Shown: positions 10,701 through 18,375 of the stretch, one piece after another | How the letters are laid out: each line of letters starts with the position of its first letter | How positions within the stretch are numbered: the stretch's first letter is position 1 | NCBI RefSeq assembly: GCF_020179755.1 | Contig: NZ_JAIUCY010000005.1 | Coordinates: 186,001-250,000, forward strand | Direction: 5' to 3' | Source of the DNA: Herbaspirillum sp. alder98 | GTDB lineage: Bacteria > Pseudomonadota > Gammaproteobacteria > Burkholderiales > Burkholderiaceae_D | DNA: 64,000 nucleotides | The notes under the pieces: generated by a model | Databases searched by the model: none | What the model was told of the DNA's origin: nothing | What the model saw: the letters and a program-made list of their open reading frames with translations, nothing else | Translations under genes and position numbers: made by a program

Positions 10701-11717
10701 CCCCGTAAGGGTGGAACTGCCGGAACCATATGCATAGATGATCAATCCGTTTAAATCGAATGTCCCATTGATGGACATAACGATCTTCCCGGTATCGAAA
10801 GAACTTAGATCAGTGCTGTAGATGCCTGGAACCGTGCGATTGTAGAAAGCGATGTAGGAACCATTCGATGTCGAAACGAAGTTGAATAAAACGCCGTCGA
10901 TATTCTTGGTAAACGATTTTGTCGCCCCGCTCCCCACATCTGCGACAGTAATCGTGGCAACCCCCAACACACCACTGTAGCCATCGACCTCCAGGGCACG
11001 CACCTGGATGTCTCCTGTGTGCGACTCCAGCACCCAATTGGCCCCCAGGCCGGCGGCACCGGTGGCATCGGTCGATGCGGCCACATCGGCGCCGGTCAGC
11101 CGTGCGATGTCGTTGACGAACAATTGCCCGTCGTCGCCGGCGGCGATGTCGCAGCCGTACAGCAACAGATCCCCGCCGGCATTCAAGGCATGGCCGATGT
11201 CGGCCAGTTGCGCCTTGACCGACGCCGATGCCAGCGCCATCTCGTCCAGCACCAGGGTGCCGAGGTTGAGCATGCCCTCGGCGCCGTGCGAGAAGATGTG
11301 GATGGCGTCATAGCCGGTGTTTGCCTGCGCCCATTGCGCGATCTGCGCCAGGCCATCGGCGCTGCCGTCGAATTCGACGATGGCCACCCCGGCCCGGACC
11401 CCGGCTTCCAGCACCTGGACATTGACCAGCGAGGTATCGACGAACACCACTTCTTTCTTGCCGTCGTTGACGCCCGGGTCGGCCACCCGCACCAGATGCG
11501 CCGCTGCCGCTTCGGCGACATGGGCCGCATCATGCGCTTCACTGTCATGCGCGGCATCGACGGCGACGGCGACCGCAGCGGCGTCGAACATGATGCGCTG
11601 TTCCAGCGACAGCAAGCGTGATGCGCGCCGTAATGGCGGACGTCGCGATGGTGTGGATGATGTAGATGATGGACGTGACGCGTGCGACACGCGAAAAGGA
11701 ACGCGAGTTTCATTCAT
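1734..11717 (-). CDS. Giant DUF4347 surface/secreted protein with tandem Ig-like repeats
   Basis: A 3327-residue protein. The ATG at 11717 is preceded by GAGGGGG at good spacing, so I prefer it to the TTG eight codons upstream. Residues about 25-45 carry LSLEQRIMFDAAA, an N-terminal motif common in DUF4347 proteins. Residues about 70-245 form the DUF4347 domain (AIHIFSHGAEGMLNLG, LLLYGCDIAAGDDG). A mixed region follows, then ten copies of a composite module of roughly 200 residues. Each copy combines a TITFTFSEDPG Ig-like unit with a DTLAPNAPS...PTFTGTAEAG Ig-like unit. The last ~800 residues hold more divergent Ig-like units and a cadherin/He_PIG-like fold (YTEFFVPRDAFAHGD). No Sec signal is evident, which fits type I secretion; the C-terminus lacks a recognisable RTX repeat. 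Expected roles are cell-surface adhesion or biofilm formation. The neighbouring M50/HlyD protein may be its export adaptor. Confidence 0.85.
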   Translation of the reverse strand: MNETRVPFRVSHASRPSSTSSTPSRRPPLRRASRLLSLEQRIMFDAAAVAVAVDAAHDSEAHDAAHVAEAAAAHLVRVADPGVNDGKKEVVFVDTSLVNVQVLEAGVRAGVAIVEFDGSADGLAQIAQWAQANTGYDAIHIFSHGAEGMLNLGTLVLDEMALASASVKAQLADIGHALNAGGDLLLYGCDIAAGDDGQLFVNDIARLTGADVAASTDATGAAGLGANWVLESHTGDIQVRALEVDGYSGVLGVATITVADVGSGATKSFTKNIDGVLFNFVSTSNGSYIAFYNRTVPGIYSTDLSSFDTGKIVMSINGTFDLNGLIIYAYGSGSSTLTGTFADGSTVTRTYNFRPSSYISISEADSVFNDVVKFEFSGLNVVYQNFSVSDIKLFPVVTDSQISITSTGTGIGGVYKIGDTVSARWNNGSSGNNNSGIVAATFDFSQFGGSASVAGTRSGGIWSASYTITAGNIDAVNRNVSVRASNGSVVTTGTDSSNLSVDNIAPTVTTGQISIAGATGAGGAYKIGDVVTVRWNDTAAGDNNSDVIINVRVDFSQFGGSANVAATNAGGLWSASYTIVAGTIDALNRSASVTAMDNAGNITMRTSGPVWVDNIIPTVVITSNASRLAANETATITFNFSEDPGSSFTWNGASGDVVVTGGMLSALVGSGLSRTAIFTPTTGMNNGIGSITVAAGSYLDIPGNASGAAVTFLLPYDTLAPNAPSAPVMSSASDTGVSNSDAITRNITPTFTGTAEAGSTVILYGTNGVTVLGSTVANGSGNWSITTAVLSEGRHVLQAAAVDAAGNVSPRSAALVVVIDTTAPGLSIASNVATLRAGQSATITFTFSEDPGNTFTLGDVAVSGGTLSALSGTGLVRTASFTPTANTNGGSASISVAAGSYTDAAGNGGGAGIMPTLSFDTLAPNAPSAPVMDSASDTGVSNNDGITRITTPTISGTAEAGSIVTLYDSDGVTVLGSTVATGGNWSVTSTTLSEGVHTITARAADSAGNIGARSAGLGVTIDVTAPTVLVTSNLDAVKSGETATITFTFSEDPGSTFMLSDVVISGGTLSAISGTGLMRSALFTPTADVNGGVASISVAAGSYTDAAGNSGGAGAAQTLAIDTLAPNAPSQPVMSSVSDTGVSDSDAITRNTTPTFTGTADAGATVILYDTIGGAGNIVLGSVVANGSGNWSITAAPLGEGTHVLQAAAVDAAGNVSPRSAGLVVAIDTTAPGVSIASNVGSLRIGTTAIITFTFSEDPGNTFALADVVVSGGTLSAITGAGLVRSAIFTPTAGTNSGTASITIAAGSYTDVAGNSGAAGATPTLSFDTLAPNAPSAPVMDSASDTGVSGSDGITRITTPRFTGTAEAGSTVTLYDSDGVTVLGSTVATGGNWSLITSVLSEGMHTITARATDGAGNIGARSAGLGVAIDTTAPTVLITSSVGSLKSGETATITFTFSEDPGSTFTQADVAVSGGALSAITGSGLTRSAIFTPTDHVGGGTASITVAAGSYTDVAGNSGGAGAAPALSFNTLVPDAPSVPVMSSASDTGVFNNDGITRNTTPTFTGTAEAGTTVRLYDSDGVTLLGTAVTTGGAWSITTSVLAEGGHALHAIATDGAGNVSGLSVKANIVIDTTSPTMIITSNVGSLKSGETATITFTFSEDPGSTFTQADVAVGGGTLTAITGTGLTRSAIFTPTDHVGGGTASITVAAGSYTDAAGNSGGAGVAPTLSFNTLVPDAPSVPVMSSASDTGVFNNDGITRNTTPTFTGTAEAGTTVRLYDSDGVTLLGAAVATSGTWSITTTALAEGGHALHATATDGAGNVSGLSVKANIVIDTTSPTVLITSSAGSLKIGGTATITFTFSEDPGSSFALGDVTVTGGTLSAISGAGLTRTAVFTPTANINGGTAGITVTAGSYTDAAGNSGGAGSAPALTYDTLAPNAPSIPAISGPGNLTNSTMPTFTGAAEAGATVTLYDTDGVTVLGSAVAVGGTWSITATALAEGAHAITARATDSAGNTGAASPSLALTIDTTPPTLAISSNIDKLVIGTTATITFTFSEDPGSSFTLSDVTLTGGTLSAIAGSGLTRTAIFTPTAGINNGTASIVVAAGSYTDAAGNGGGGAASPLLGIDTLAPDAPSALTLVGGIDNMTNSTTPTIRGMATPGSQVTITLYGSNGITVLGTTTTANGTWSIMTSAMTEGTHTLHALSTDTSGNTSSVSSGLTITIDITPPTLVITSNVATLNSGATATITFTFSEDPGSTFGWNGSTGDVVVTGGTLSAITGSGLLRTAIFTPTAGTNSGTATITVAAGSYADLVGNSGGAGATPSISFDTLAPNAPSAPVMDSASDTGVSSSDGITRITTPSFTGTAEAGTTVTLYDTDGITVLGSAVATGGNWSVTTSVLSEGLHIITARATDSAGNLGARSAGLGVTIDSTAPTVVITSNVDSLKSGETATITFTFSEDPGSTFTQANVTVSGGTLSSIVGTGQVRTAVFTPIANANSGSASITVAAASYTDVAGNSGGAGAALSLTYDTLAPSAPSEPVMTSASDTGFSNNDAITRNPAPTFTGTAEAGSTVTLYGSNGVVVLGSGVADGSGQWSITVTALVEGLHEIDASATDSAGNVSNRSASLSVTVITTAPTQTVNDVSFSSPGGMLAGTLVTASTAHTIAGTLSAPLGVGQWVQVSLDDGSTWTRADTVIGGMAWMIDGTFDTAGSTVRIEVMDAAGNTGVTWSLPYMLDTTPPLVSSVTVPPDGTYSLGQVLEFTVHFSEVVIVNGSAGIASIALALDVGGTVQAGYVSGSGTDSLLFRYVVSNDVRDLTGVTVVGMVANGGALRDTAGNDAILNLNGMGSTAAVNVDGLNPHVLNVDIANGSGAYGAGATLIIVVTFDRPVVVDTFGGTPAFLLNSGGMAIYSGGNGTSTLVFSYLVASGQNAAGLDLGNAMALNGGVIVDAAGLQVNAELALSAVLSTHANIVIDTIPPATPIIDRVDTSGPQPVFGGTAAVDNGEGLTVTVGGATYHVGVAANGNWTLDLAAATPISGGLALVPGASYLVNVVLTDPAGNSSSASVTLQVSAAPPSVLRPALSRALAFMSSPSLSWRMSGIDIAGGSGSEPAESVSPFALPEWSRDLFIQDDVAAEQDGASELTDPTALGTLTLGGGFAVTVSGQAGPGAGPVIAQGIRDQTLAATSYTEFFVPRDAFAHGDQRAGVYLTATREDGKPLPYWVSFNPATGKFIVDAKACLSADVTVKVVAHDNRGKAVATQFHIRVGESGAGASAGGDGSGGGAAAESVGCIALSEQIRLAAQPQRDGLDQYLARLVAALPMQEA
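3900..9950 (-). repeat. About 600-bp tandem repeats inside the DUF4347 gene
   Basis: Ten copies of the segment encoding SEDPG occur at roughly 4330, 4950, 5540, 6120, 6730, 7335, 7940, 8570, 9165 and 9790, a period of about 600 bp. The copies covering about 6200-6800 and 6800-7400 are nearly identical at DNA level. This makes copy-number change by homologous recombination likely and would also challenge short-read assembly. Boundaries are approximate. Confidence 0.85.
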
Positions 11718-12133
11718 GACGATCCCCCTCAAAAGCGCCAATGAAATGCAGACTGCTGAATTGCCGTGCGTCGAAGCTGTGCCGACTATCCTGTGCTCAC
11801 CGAGTCACCCGACGCTTCCCCGGCGTCGTCGACCCAGCGCCCATCGAGGTCTTGAAGAGACTGATGGAATTCTGGCGTGTGGCAAAGCGAAGAAAGTAAT
11901 CTTTTCAATTACCGTCCCGCTTCAGATCCTTGCACTGGCAAGCAACCATACTTGCTTAGTTTTACAAAGCCGGCAAGGAAAGATTGAAATAAATGCAAAA
12001 CCCGGGATCAGGGACAAGAGGTGCCCTGCCGCCGCCATCGTCCGCTCGCAACGGCATGGCGATCATTTAAATGCCTGGCGGCATCATCATCATCGGCCTG
12101 TCTGCGTGGCCCATGCGAGAACACGCGGCTAAC
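11718..12133. other. Intergenic region upstream of the giant surface protein gene
   Basis: No gene is supported here. It separates the start of the DUF4347 gene from the end of the DedA gene, both on the minus strand. The part at about 11880-12000 is clearly more AT-rich than its surroundings and probably holds the promoter of the surface protein gene. I could not fix a -35/-10 pair with confidence. Confidence 0.4.
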
Positions 12134-12796
12134 TCAGGCGCTATGTACCTTGCGCTTGCCACGCAGCTTGCGATAGAGCTGCCACCCGGCACCGGCGATG
12201 ATCGGAATGATGGCGCCGATGATGCCGATGATGACCAGGGTATTGAGGTTTTGCTGGACCATCGGAATGTTGCCGAAAAGATACCCCAGCACCACCAGAC
12301 CAACGACCCACAGCAAGGCGCCGATCACGTTGAAGAACTGAAAGCGGGCAAAGCTCATGCCCGAGACACCCGCGATGAATGGGGCGAAGGTGCGCACAAT
12401 GGGCGTAAAACGCGCGATGACGATGGTCTTGCCGCCGTGCTTCTCGTAGAACGCGTGCGTCTTGCGCAGCGCGTCGGGATTGAGCCAGCGGTAGTTATGG
12501 GTATAGACCTTGTGCCCGACCAGCGAGCCGATCCAGTAATTGAGGGTGTTGCCGGTAATGGCCGCCACCACCAGCAAGAACATCAGCAGCCAGATGTTCA
12601 TGGCGCCGGTGGCGCAGAAGGTGCCGGCGATGAACAGCAGCGAATCTCCTGGCAGGAAAGGCAACACCACCAGGCCGGTCTCGCAGAACACGATGAGGAA
12701 GAGCACCGCATAGATCAGCGGGCCGTACTGCTCAATCAAGAAACCGAGATATTTGTCGACGTGAATCAGCACGTCCAGCAACTGCAGATAATCCAT
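12134..12796 (-). CDS. DedA family membrane protein
   Basis: A 220-residue polytopic inner-membrane protein of the DedA/SNARE-associated family, a family linked to lipid carrier recycling, membrane homeostasis and resistance to cationic stress. Visible family features are FCETGLVVLPFLPGDSLLF near the N-terminus, the conserved GxxxGxxxNYWIGSLVG region, and RFTPIVRTFAPFIAGVSGM around the middle. The length matches the family. I start it at the ATG for MDYLQLLD because the 56 codons upstream look non-coding (Cys- and Arg-rich, no membrane pattern). The start has only a weak ribosome-binding site. It is divergent from the chemoreceptor gene at 13081. The exact substrate cannot be read from the sequence. 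Confidence 0.85.
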   Translation of the reverse strand: MDYLQLLDVLIHVDKYLGFLIEQYGPLIYAVLFLIVFCETGLVVLPFLPGDSLLFIAGTFCATGAMNIWLLMFLLVVAAITGNTLNYWIGSLVGHKVYTHNYRWLNPDALRKTHAFYEKHGGKTIVIARFTPIVRTFAPFIAGVSGMSFARFQFFNVIGALLWVVGLVVLGYLFGNIPMVQQNLNTLVIIGIIGAIIPIIAGAGWQLYRKLRGKRKVHSA

Positions 12797-13080
12797 AAAC
12801 CCAATCGTCTCTAAACCATCACCTGCCGGCGCCCCCTTGCTGACCGACCCGGCCTTCCCTTGTCGGCAACAGCGCCGGATGACGCACGGCGCGCCATCCC
12901 GACGAAGAATAATACACCAACACTCCTGCCATCCCTTTGCCGTTTTTCGTCGGCTTTCAAGCACAGTCGGTTAACCCTTGATAAAGCACCTGACAGGACT
13001 TCAGAATCAGGGGCAGTCGTCCGATAACCATAAACGCGAGTTTTGAATACGCGCATAACATTACAAATACCAGGGGAAAT

Positions 13081-14832
13081 ATGTTGAGCCTTAACCTCAA
13101 GAACACAAGAATCGGCGTTCGCCTCGGGATGGGCTTCGCGATCATGGTGATATTGCTGGTCGGCGTCGGGGTGCTGGGATTGACGCGCATGGCCGAGCTC
13201 GACCGGCGCATGCAAGAGGTGACCACCGGCGCCTACCCCAAGACGGTACTGGCCAATGACGTGATCCTGCAGGAAAACGTGATCCTGCGCGCCGTGCGCA
13301 ACCTGTTACTCATGTCCGACCCAACCCAGCTGGAGCAACAGCAGGCCATCATCGCCAAGGCCATCACCAAGATCGGTGCCGACATGCAGGGGCTCGACAA
13401 GACCATCAACAGCGCCGGCGGACGCAGCATCTTCAATGAAATCCAGCAGGCGCGCACGGCCTACATCGCCAGTAGCGACAAGCTGGCCCAGCTCATCAAG
13501 GACGGGCGGCGCGACGAAGCCATCGCCGCCATGTACGCGCCGGCCGAGCAGGGCCTGCGCACCAGTTACCTCGACAAGGTGGCTGCGCTGGTGAAGTTCC
13601 AGGATCAGCTGATGCAGGATTCGGCCGCCGCCGTACGCGCGCAGTACGAGAGTGCGCGCAATCTCACGCTGGGCCTGATGTTGCTGGCGATCGCCTTTGC
13701 CGTGGCGGTGGCCTGGGTCCTGACCCGCAGCATCACACAGCCGCTCAACCACGCCGTGCGCCTGGCACGCACCGTGGCCGAAGGCGACCTGACCAGCCGC
13801 ATCGAGGTCAGCGGCCGCGACGAAACCGCCGAGCTGCTCACGGCATTGCAGAGCATGAATGGCAACCTGCAGAAGATCGTGCTGCAGGTGCGCGAATCGA
13901 CCGACACCATTACCACCGCGTCGGGCGAGATCGCCACCGGCAACCTCGACCTGTCCTCGCGTACCGAAGAACAGGCCAGCTCGCTGGAAGAAACCGCCTC
14001 GGCCATGGAACAACTGACCTCCACCGTCAAACAGAACGCCGACAACGCCCGCCAGGCCAACCAGCTGGCCGCTTCAGCCTCCGACGTGGCGGCCCAGGGC
14101 GGCAACGTGGTGGGCGAGGTGGTGCAGACGATGGGCTCGATCAACGAGTCGTCGCGCAAGATCGTCGACATCATCAGCGTGATCGACGGTATTGCCTTCC
14201 AGACCAATATCCTGGCCCTCAATGCTGCGGTGGAAGCGGCCCGCGCCGGCGAGCAGGGGCGCGGCTTTGCGGTGGTGGCCTCCGAAGTGCGCTCGCTGGC
14301 GCAGCGTTCTGCGGCAGCCGCCAAGGAAATCAAGGGGCTGATCGACGACTCGGTGGAAAAGGTCGGCAACGGCAGCCGCCTGGTCGAGCAGGCCGGCATC
14401 ACCATGAACGAGGTGGTCGACAGCGTGCGCCGGGTCACCGACGTGGTGGGCGAGATCTCATCGGCCAGCCAGGAGCAGAGCGACGGCATCGAGCAGGTCA
14501 ACCATGCCGTGTCGCAGATGGACCAGACCACGCAGCAAAACGCCGCGCTGGTCGAACAGGCCGCCGCTGCGGCGCAATCGCTGCAGGACCAGGCCAACCG
14601 TCTCACGGCAGTGGTCAGCGTGTTCAAGCTCGACAACCACGCAGCCCCGGTCAGGACTGCCGCCCCGCGCGCACCGGCCGCGCCGGTGACGCCGGTCAAG
14701 AACACCGCGACACCGCCCAAGCCGGCGCCAGTCAAGGCGCGGCCATCCGTGGCATTACCCGCCAAGCCTGCCAAGCCGGCCCTGCAGTCAAAGCCGGCCA
14801 ACGACGATGCGGGTGATTGGGAACAGTTCTAA
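13081..14832 (+). CDS. Methyl-accepting chemotaxis protein with four-helix-bundle sensor
   Basis: A 583-residue chemoreceptor. It has TM1 at about 11-33, a periplasmic four-helix-bundle (4HB_MCP type) sensor, TM2 at about 194-214, a HAMP domain to about 268, and a cytoplasmic signalling hairpin. The hairpin tip contains [20 protein letters not shown] followed by [13 protein letters not shown], the canonical CheA/CheW contact. The methylation helices contain [18 protein letters not shown]. After an Ala/Pro/Lys-rich linker the protein ends in DWEQF, which resembles the NWETF pentapeptide that tethers CheR/CheB. This suggests a high-abundance type receptor able to dock the adaptation enzymes. 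The ATG is preceded by AGGGGAAAT. The ligand is unknown. It is the only one of the three receptors here with such a tail. Confidence 0.93.
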   Translation: MLSLNLKNTRIGVRLGMGFAIMVILLVGVGVLGLTRMAELDRRMQEVTTGAYPKTVLANDVILQENVILRAVRNLLLMSDPTQLEQQQAIIAKAITKIGADMQGLDKTINSAGGRSIFNEIQQARTAYIASSDKLAQLIKDGRRDEAIAAMYAPAEQGLRTSYLDKVAALVKFQDQLMQDSAAAVRAQYESARNLTLGLMLLAIAFAVAVAWVLTRSITQPLNHAVRLARTVAEGDLTSRIEVSGRDETAELLTALQSMNGNLQKIVLQVRESTDTITTASGEIATGNLDLSSRTEEQASSLEETASAMEQLTSTVKQNADNARQANQLAASASDVAAQGGNVVGEVVQTMGSINESSRKIVDIISVIDGIAFQTNILALNAAVEAARAGEQGRGFAVVASEVRSLAQRSAAAAKEIKGLIDDSVEKVGNGSRLVEQAGITMNEVVDSVRRVTDVVGEISSASQEQSDGIEQVNHAVSQMDQTTQQNAALVEQAAAAAQSLQDQANRLTAVVSVFKLDNHAAPVRTAAPRAPAAPVTPVKNTATPPKPAPVKARPSVALPAKPAKPALQSKPANDDAGDWEQF

Positions 14833-14958
14833 GTCAATTCCACATGGCAACTTTCTCGTCGATGCGCCAGAATGTAAAAATGACTTATGATCAGCAGCAG
14901 CGATGCTCACCGGAGAATTGCATCGCCACCGACCAAGCAAGCAAGGGGGAAAGCGGCG

Positions 14959-17937
14959 ATGCATGAGAACGGGCCGTTCATCACTGAATTGAATCGCCAG
15001 CAATCCGGCGACGAACGCGGCGCCTTGCTGGCGGCGCTGTCTCGTTCCATGGCCATGCTTGAGTTCGCCGCCGATGGCACGCTGCTCGAGGTCAACGACA
15101 ACTTCCTGCGCCTGCTCGGCTACGAGCGCCACGAGCTGGTCGGCCAGCATCATCGGGTGCTGTGCGACGCGACCTACGTCACCACCGAGCAATACCAGGA
15201 TTTCTGGCGCCACCTGCAGCGCGGCGAAGTCATCTCGGGCACCCTGCAACGCATCCGCAGCGACGGCACCACCTTGTGGCTGGAAGCCATCTGCAGCCCG
15301 ATGCTCGACGACCAGGGCCAGTTGCTCAAGGTCATTTCGGTGGCCGCCGACATCACGGCCCACATCGACGATTCGCAACAGACCCACAGCGTGCTCAACG
15401 CACTGAACCGCTCGCTGGGGGTGGTCGAATTCACGGCCGATGGCATTATCCTGGGCGCCAACAGCAATTACCTCAAGACCATGCAGTATCTGGCGGCCGA
15501 ACTGATTGGCCAGCCACACAGCCTGCTTTGCCACGACGATTACGCCAACAGCCCCGAATATGCCGCCTTCTGGCGTGACGTCTGCTGCGGCCGCTTCTTT
15601 TCGGGGCGGTTCCAGCGGCGCGCCCGCAACGGCCGCACCGTGTGGTGGGAAGCCACCTATTCGCCGGTGCTCGACGCCCATGGACACCCGATCAAGGTCA
15701 TCTGCATCGGCGCCGACGTGACCTACCGCGTCACGCGCGAAGTCAAGGACCGCGAGCATCTGCACCTGTTATCGCTGGGCATCAACGAGACCGACAACGC
15801 GGTGATCATCACCGACGACCAGAACCGGATCGTCTTCCATAACATCGGCTTTACCCGCATGCTGGGCTTTCAGGCCCAGGACGCCATCGGCAAGAAGCCG
15901 CATGAACTGTTCGTCAACTATCCTTCGTTCGTGCGCTCGATCGAAGCCTGCCATAGCGAACTGCTGGCCGGGCGCAGTTACCACACCGAAGAATTGATCC
16001 ACGACATGCACGACCAGCCGCTCTGGATGTCGGCGGTGGTCAACCCCATCCTCGATGGCGAAGGCAAGCTGATCAATGCGGTCTGCGTGATGACCGACAT
16101 CACTAATACCAAGGTGCATGAAGTCCTGCAGTACAAGGTGCTCAATGCGATGGCGCGCGACTCGTCGCTGGCCGAGCAGATGAACCTGCTGTGCGAAGAA
16201 GTCGAACGCGTGGCGCCGGACGTGCTGGCCTCGATCCAGCGGGTCGATGACCAGGGGCGGCTGCACACCCTGGCCGGCCCCAGCCTGCCGGAGACATTCA
16301 ACCGCGCGCTGGATGGCCTGCAGATCGGCCCCCTCATGGGCAGTTGCGGCGCCGCCGCCTTCACCGGCCAGCCGGTATCGGTGGACGATATCGAGACCGA
16401 CCCGCGCTGGACCGACTATCGCGAACTGGCGCGCCAGCACGGCCTGCGCGCCTGCTGGTCGACCCCGATCAAGACCGCCGACGGCCGCGTGATCGGCACC
16501 TTTGCCTTTTATTATCGGATGCCGCGCCACCCGAACGCCTTCCACCGGCTGTTGGTCGACGCCGGCCTGCACCTGTGCGCCCTGGCCATCGAACGCGAAG
16601 CCTCGCGCGCAAAAATCCACCAGCTGGCGTTCTACGACGCCCTCACCGGCCTGCCCAACCGGGCGCTGCTGCTGGTGCAGGCGGGCCAGGCGATTGCGGC
16701 GGCCGAACGCAGCCACAGCACGGTGGCGGTGCTGTTCATCGATCTCGACCGTTTCAAGCAGGTCAACGACTCGCTGGGGCACCAGGCCGGCGATGAGCTG
16801 TTGCGCACCGTGGCCACGCGACTGCAGGTCCAGGCGCGCCGTTCGGATATCGTCGGTCGCCTGTCGGGCGACGAATTCGTGGTGGTGCTCAACCAGTACG
16901 ATGCCAACCACCTGACCGATGTCGTCAAGCGCATCCAGGACCATCTGTGCGAGCCCTGCCACATCAACGGCACGCCGCTCAATCCATCGGCCAGCATCGG
17001 CGTGGCCATGTTTCCGGCCAATGGCAGCGACATCGAAACCCTGCTGCATCGGGCCGATATGGCGATGTACCAGGCCAAGGCGGTCAACCGTGGTCGCTTC
17101 AGCTTCTTCAGCGACGAGATGAACAGCATGGCTCAGGAGCGCCTGGCGCTGGAAGGTGCGCTGCGCGACGCCTTGCGCGGGGGCGACTTCGTGCTCCATT
17201 ACCAGCCGCAGATCCATCTCCGGCATGGTGGATTGCACGGTGTCGAGGCGCTGGCACGCTGGCCGCATCCGCAATTGGGCAATATCTCGCCGGGGCGCTT
17301 CATTCCGATTGCCGAAGAGTGCGGCCTGATCGGCGAACTCGGCAAATGGGCGCTCGAGGAAGCCTGCTTCCAGCTCTCCGACTGGCGCCGGCGCGGGATC
17401 CAGGTGCCATCGGTATCGGTCAACCTGTCGGCCACCAATTTCCACGACCTGGAACTGCCGCAGTTCCTGGGCGACTTGTTGCAGCGCCATGCGCTCTCGC
17501 CCAGCGATCTGTGCATCGAAATTACCGAAACCGTCCTGATGGACACCAACCCCAGCACCAACCGCACCATCGCGGCGGTGCACGAGATGGGCGTGCCACT
17601 GGCCATGGACGACTTCGGCACCGGCTACTCCAGCCTGGGCTACCTGCGCAAGCTGCCCGTAGGCGAACTCAAGCTGGACCAGAGTTTTGTGCGCGACATG
17701 GCCAAGGACGAGACCGTCAGCGCGCTCACCAACGCCGTCATTCGGATTGGCGAAAGCCTCAAACTGACCGTGGTAGCCGAAGGCGTCGAAGAACTCGAAC
17801 AATGCCTGCTGCTGCAACAACAGGGATGCGACGTGGCGCAGGGTTATTATTTTTCGCGCCCGCTGTCAGCAGAAGCATTGGAAGACTGGCTTAGGAATTT
17901 CTCTCGCCACCCAATCGCCGATGGTGTTGCAAGATAG
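14959..17937 (+). CDS. PAS-PAS-PAS-GAF-GGDEF-EAL cyclic di-GMP signalling protein
   Basis: A 992-residue, apparently soluble protein. Three PAS domains lie at roughly 15-130, 135-250 and 255-380, then a GAF domain at about 385-530, a GGDEF domain at about 545-705 and an EAL domain at about 715-960. The cyclase signature reads RLSGDEF, a one-residue variant of GGDEF, with FIDLDRFKQVNDSLGH before it. The EAL domain keeps GVEALARW, EITETVLM and MDDFGTGYSSLGYL, so phosphodiesterase activity is likely; cyclase activity is uncertain. I use the ATG at 14959, which has AGGGGGA 8 bases upstream, instead of the unsupported ATG at 14887. It lies just after a chemoreceptor and may share sensing of the same habitat cues. 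The first two PAS domains resemble the type fused to chemoreceptors. Confidence 0.9.
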   Translation: MHENGPFITELNRQQSGDERGALLAALSRSMAMLEFAADGTLLEVNDNFLRLLGYERHELVGQHHRVLCDATYVTTEQYQDFWRHLQRGEVISGTLQRIRSDGTTLWLEAICSPMLDDQGQLLKVISVAADITAHIDDSQQTHSVLNALNRSLGVVEFTADGIILGANSNYLKTMQYLAAELIGQPHSLLCHDDYANSPEYAAFWRDVCCGRFFSGRFQRRARNGRTVWWEATYSPVLDAHGHPIKVICIGADVTYRVTREVKDREHLHLLSLGINETDNAVIITDDQNRIVFHNIGFTRMLGFQAQDAIGKKPHELFVNYPSFVRSIEACHSELLAGRSYHTEELIHDMHDQPLWMSAVVNPILDGEGKLINAVCVMTDITNTKVHEVLQYKVLNAMARDSSLAEQMNLLCEEVERVAPDVLASIQRVDDQGRLHTLAGPSLPETFNRALDGLQIGPLMGSCGAAAFTGQPVSVDDIETDPRWTDYRELARQHGLRACWSTPIKTADGRVIGTFAFYYRMPRHPNAFHRLLVDAGLHLCALAIEREASRAKIHQLAFYDALTGLPNRALLLVQAGQAIAAAERSHSTVAVLFIDLDRFKQVNDSLGHQAGDELLRTVATRLQVQARRSDIVGRLSGDEFVVVLNQYDANHLTDVVKRIQDHLCEPCHINGTPLNPSASIGVAMFPANGSDIETLLHRADMAMYQAKAVNRGRFSFFSDEMNSMAQERLALEGALRDALRGGDFVLHYQPQIHLRHGGLHGVEALARWPHPQLGNISPGRFIPIAEECGLIGELGKWALEEACFQLSDWRRRGIQVPSVSVNLSATNFHDLELPQFLGDLLQRHALSPSDLCIEITETVLMDTNPSTNRTIAAVHEMGVPLAMDDFGTGYSSLGYLRKLPVGELKLDQSFVRDMAKDETVSALTNAVIRIGESLKLTVVAEGVEELEQCLLLQQQGCDVAQGYYFSRPLSAEALEDWLRNFSRHPIADGVAR

Positions 17938-18375
17938 TTACTGAGTGCGCAAAAAACTAACGAAATAATCACAAATACTTCGACTTGATCGCTGATAGGC
18001 ATTGTCAAATCCATATCGCCGCGATAAAAATACAACAGCGACGCTCAATGTGAGCGCAAACATCAAAAGTAATTGATCCATATCAAGTAACGGCTGGCTA
18101 TACTTCGCCATCCCCCAGCAGATTCGATGATTTGACGCGGATGCGCTCTCCCCAGATGTGCTCGCGCCATCCAGGCAATCCTTACCCGACCGGCACTGCC
18201 CTCGCCGGCCGCTGATTGATCATGCAACCGAAATCCATGCACCTGGGGGGATAGCGCATCGAAGCGCACTAACAGCAAGCAGCAAGTTACCGCCTAACAG
18301 TCATGCCTTGGTCGCACCTGCGCCGCATGACTAAATGAATCCTCGTTTTCTTTACTTTAAATAACAACAACAGCT
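17938..18375. other. 438-bp intergenic region before second chemoreceptor
   Basis: No gene is supported; short open frames here lack coding character and ribosome-binding sites. The region is less GC-rich near 17940-18110 and just before the chemoreceptor start. It presumably contains the chemoreceptor promoter, but I see no convincing sigma-70 or sigma-28 site and no rho-independent terminator for the upstream gene. Confidence 0.4.

Noticed and set aside
13021-13028. CCGATAAC resembling a sigma-28 -10 box upstream of chemoreceptors (also at 39961)
   Set aside because: Both lack a TAAA -35 element at the required distance, so a flagellar sigma-28 promoter is not supported.
17847-18035. Short minus-strand frame at the end of the GGDEF/EAL gene
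   Set aside because: Mostly antisense to a well-supported gene, no ribosome-binding site and no recognisable protein.
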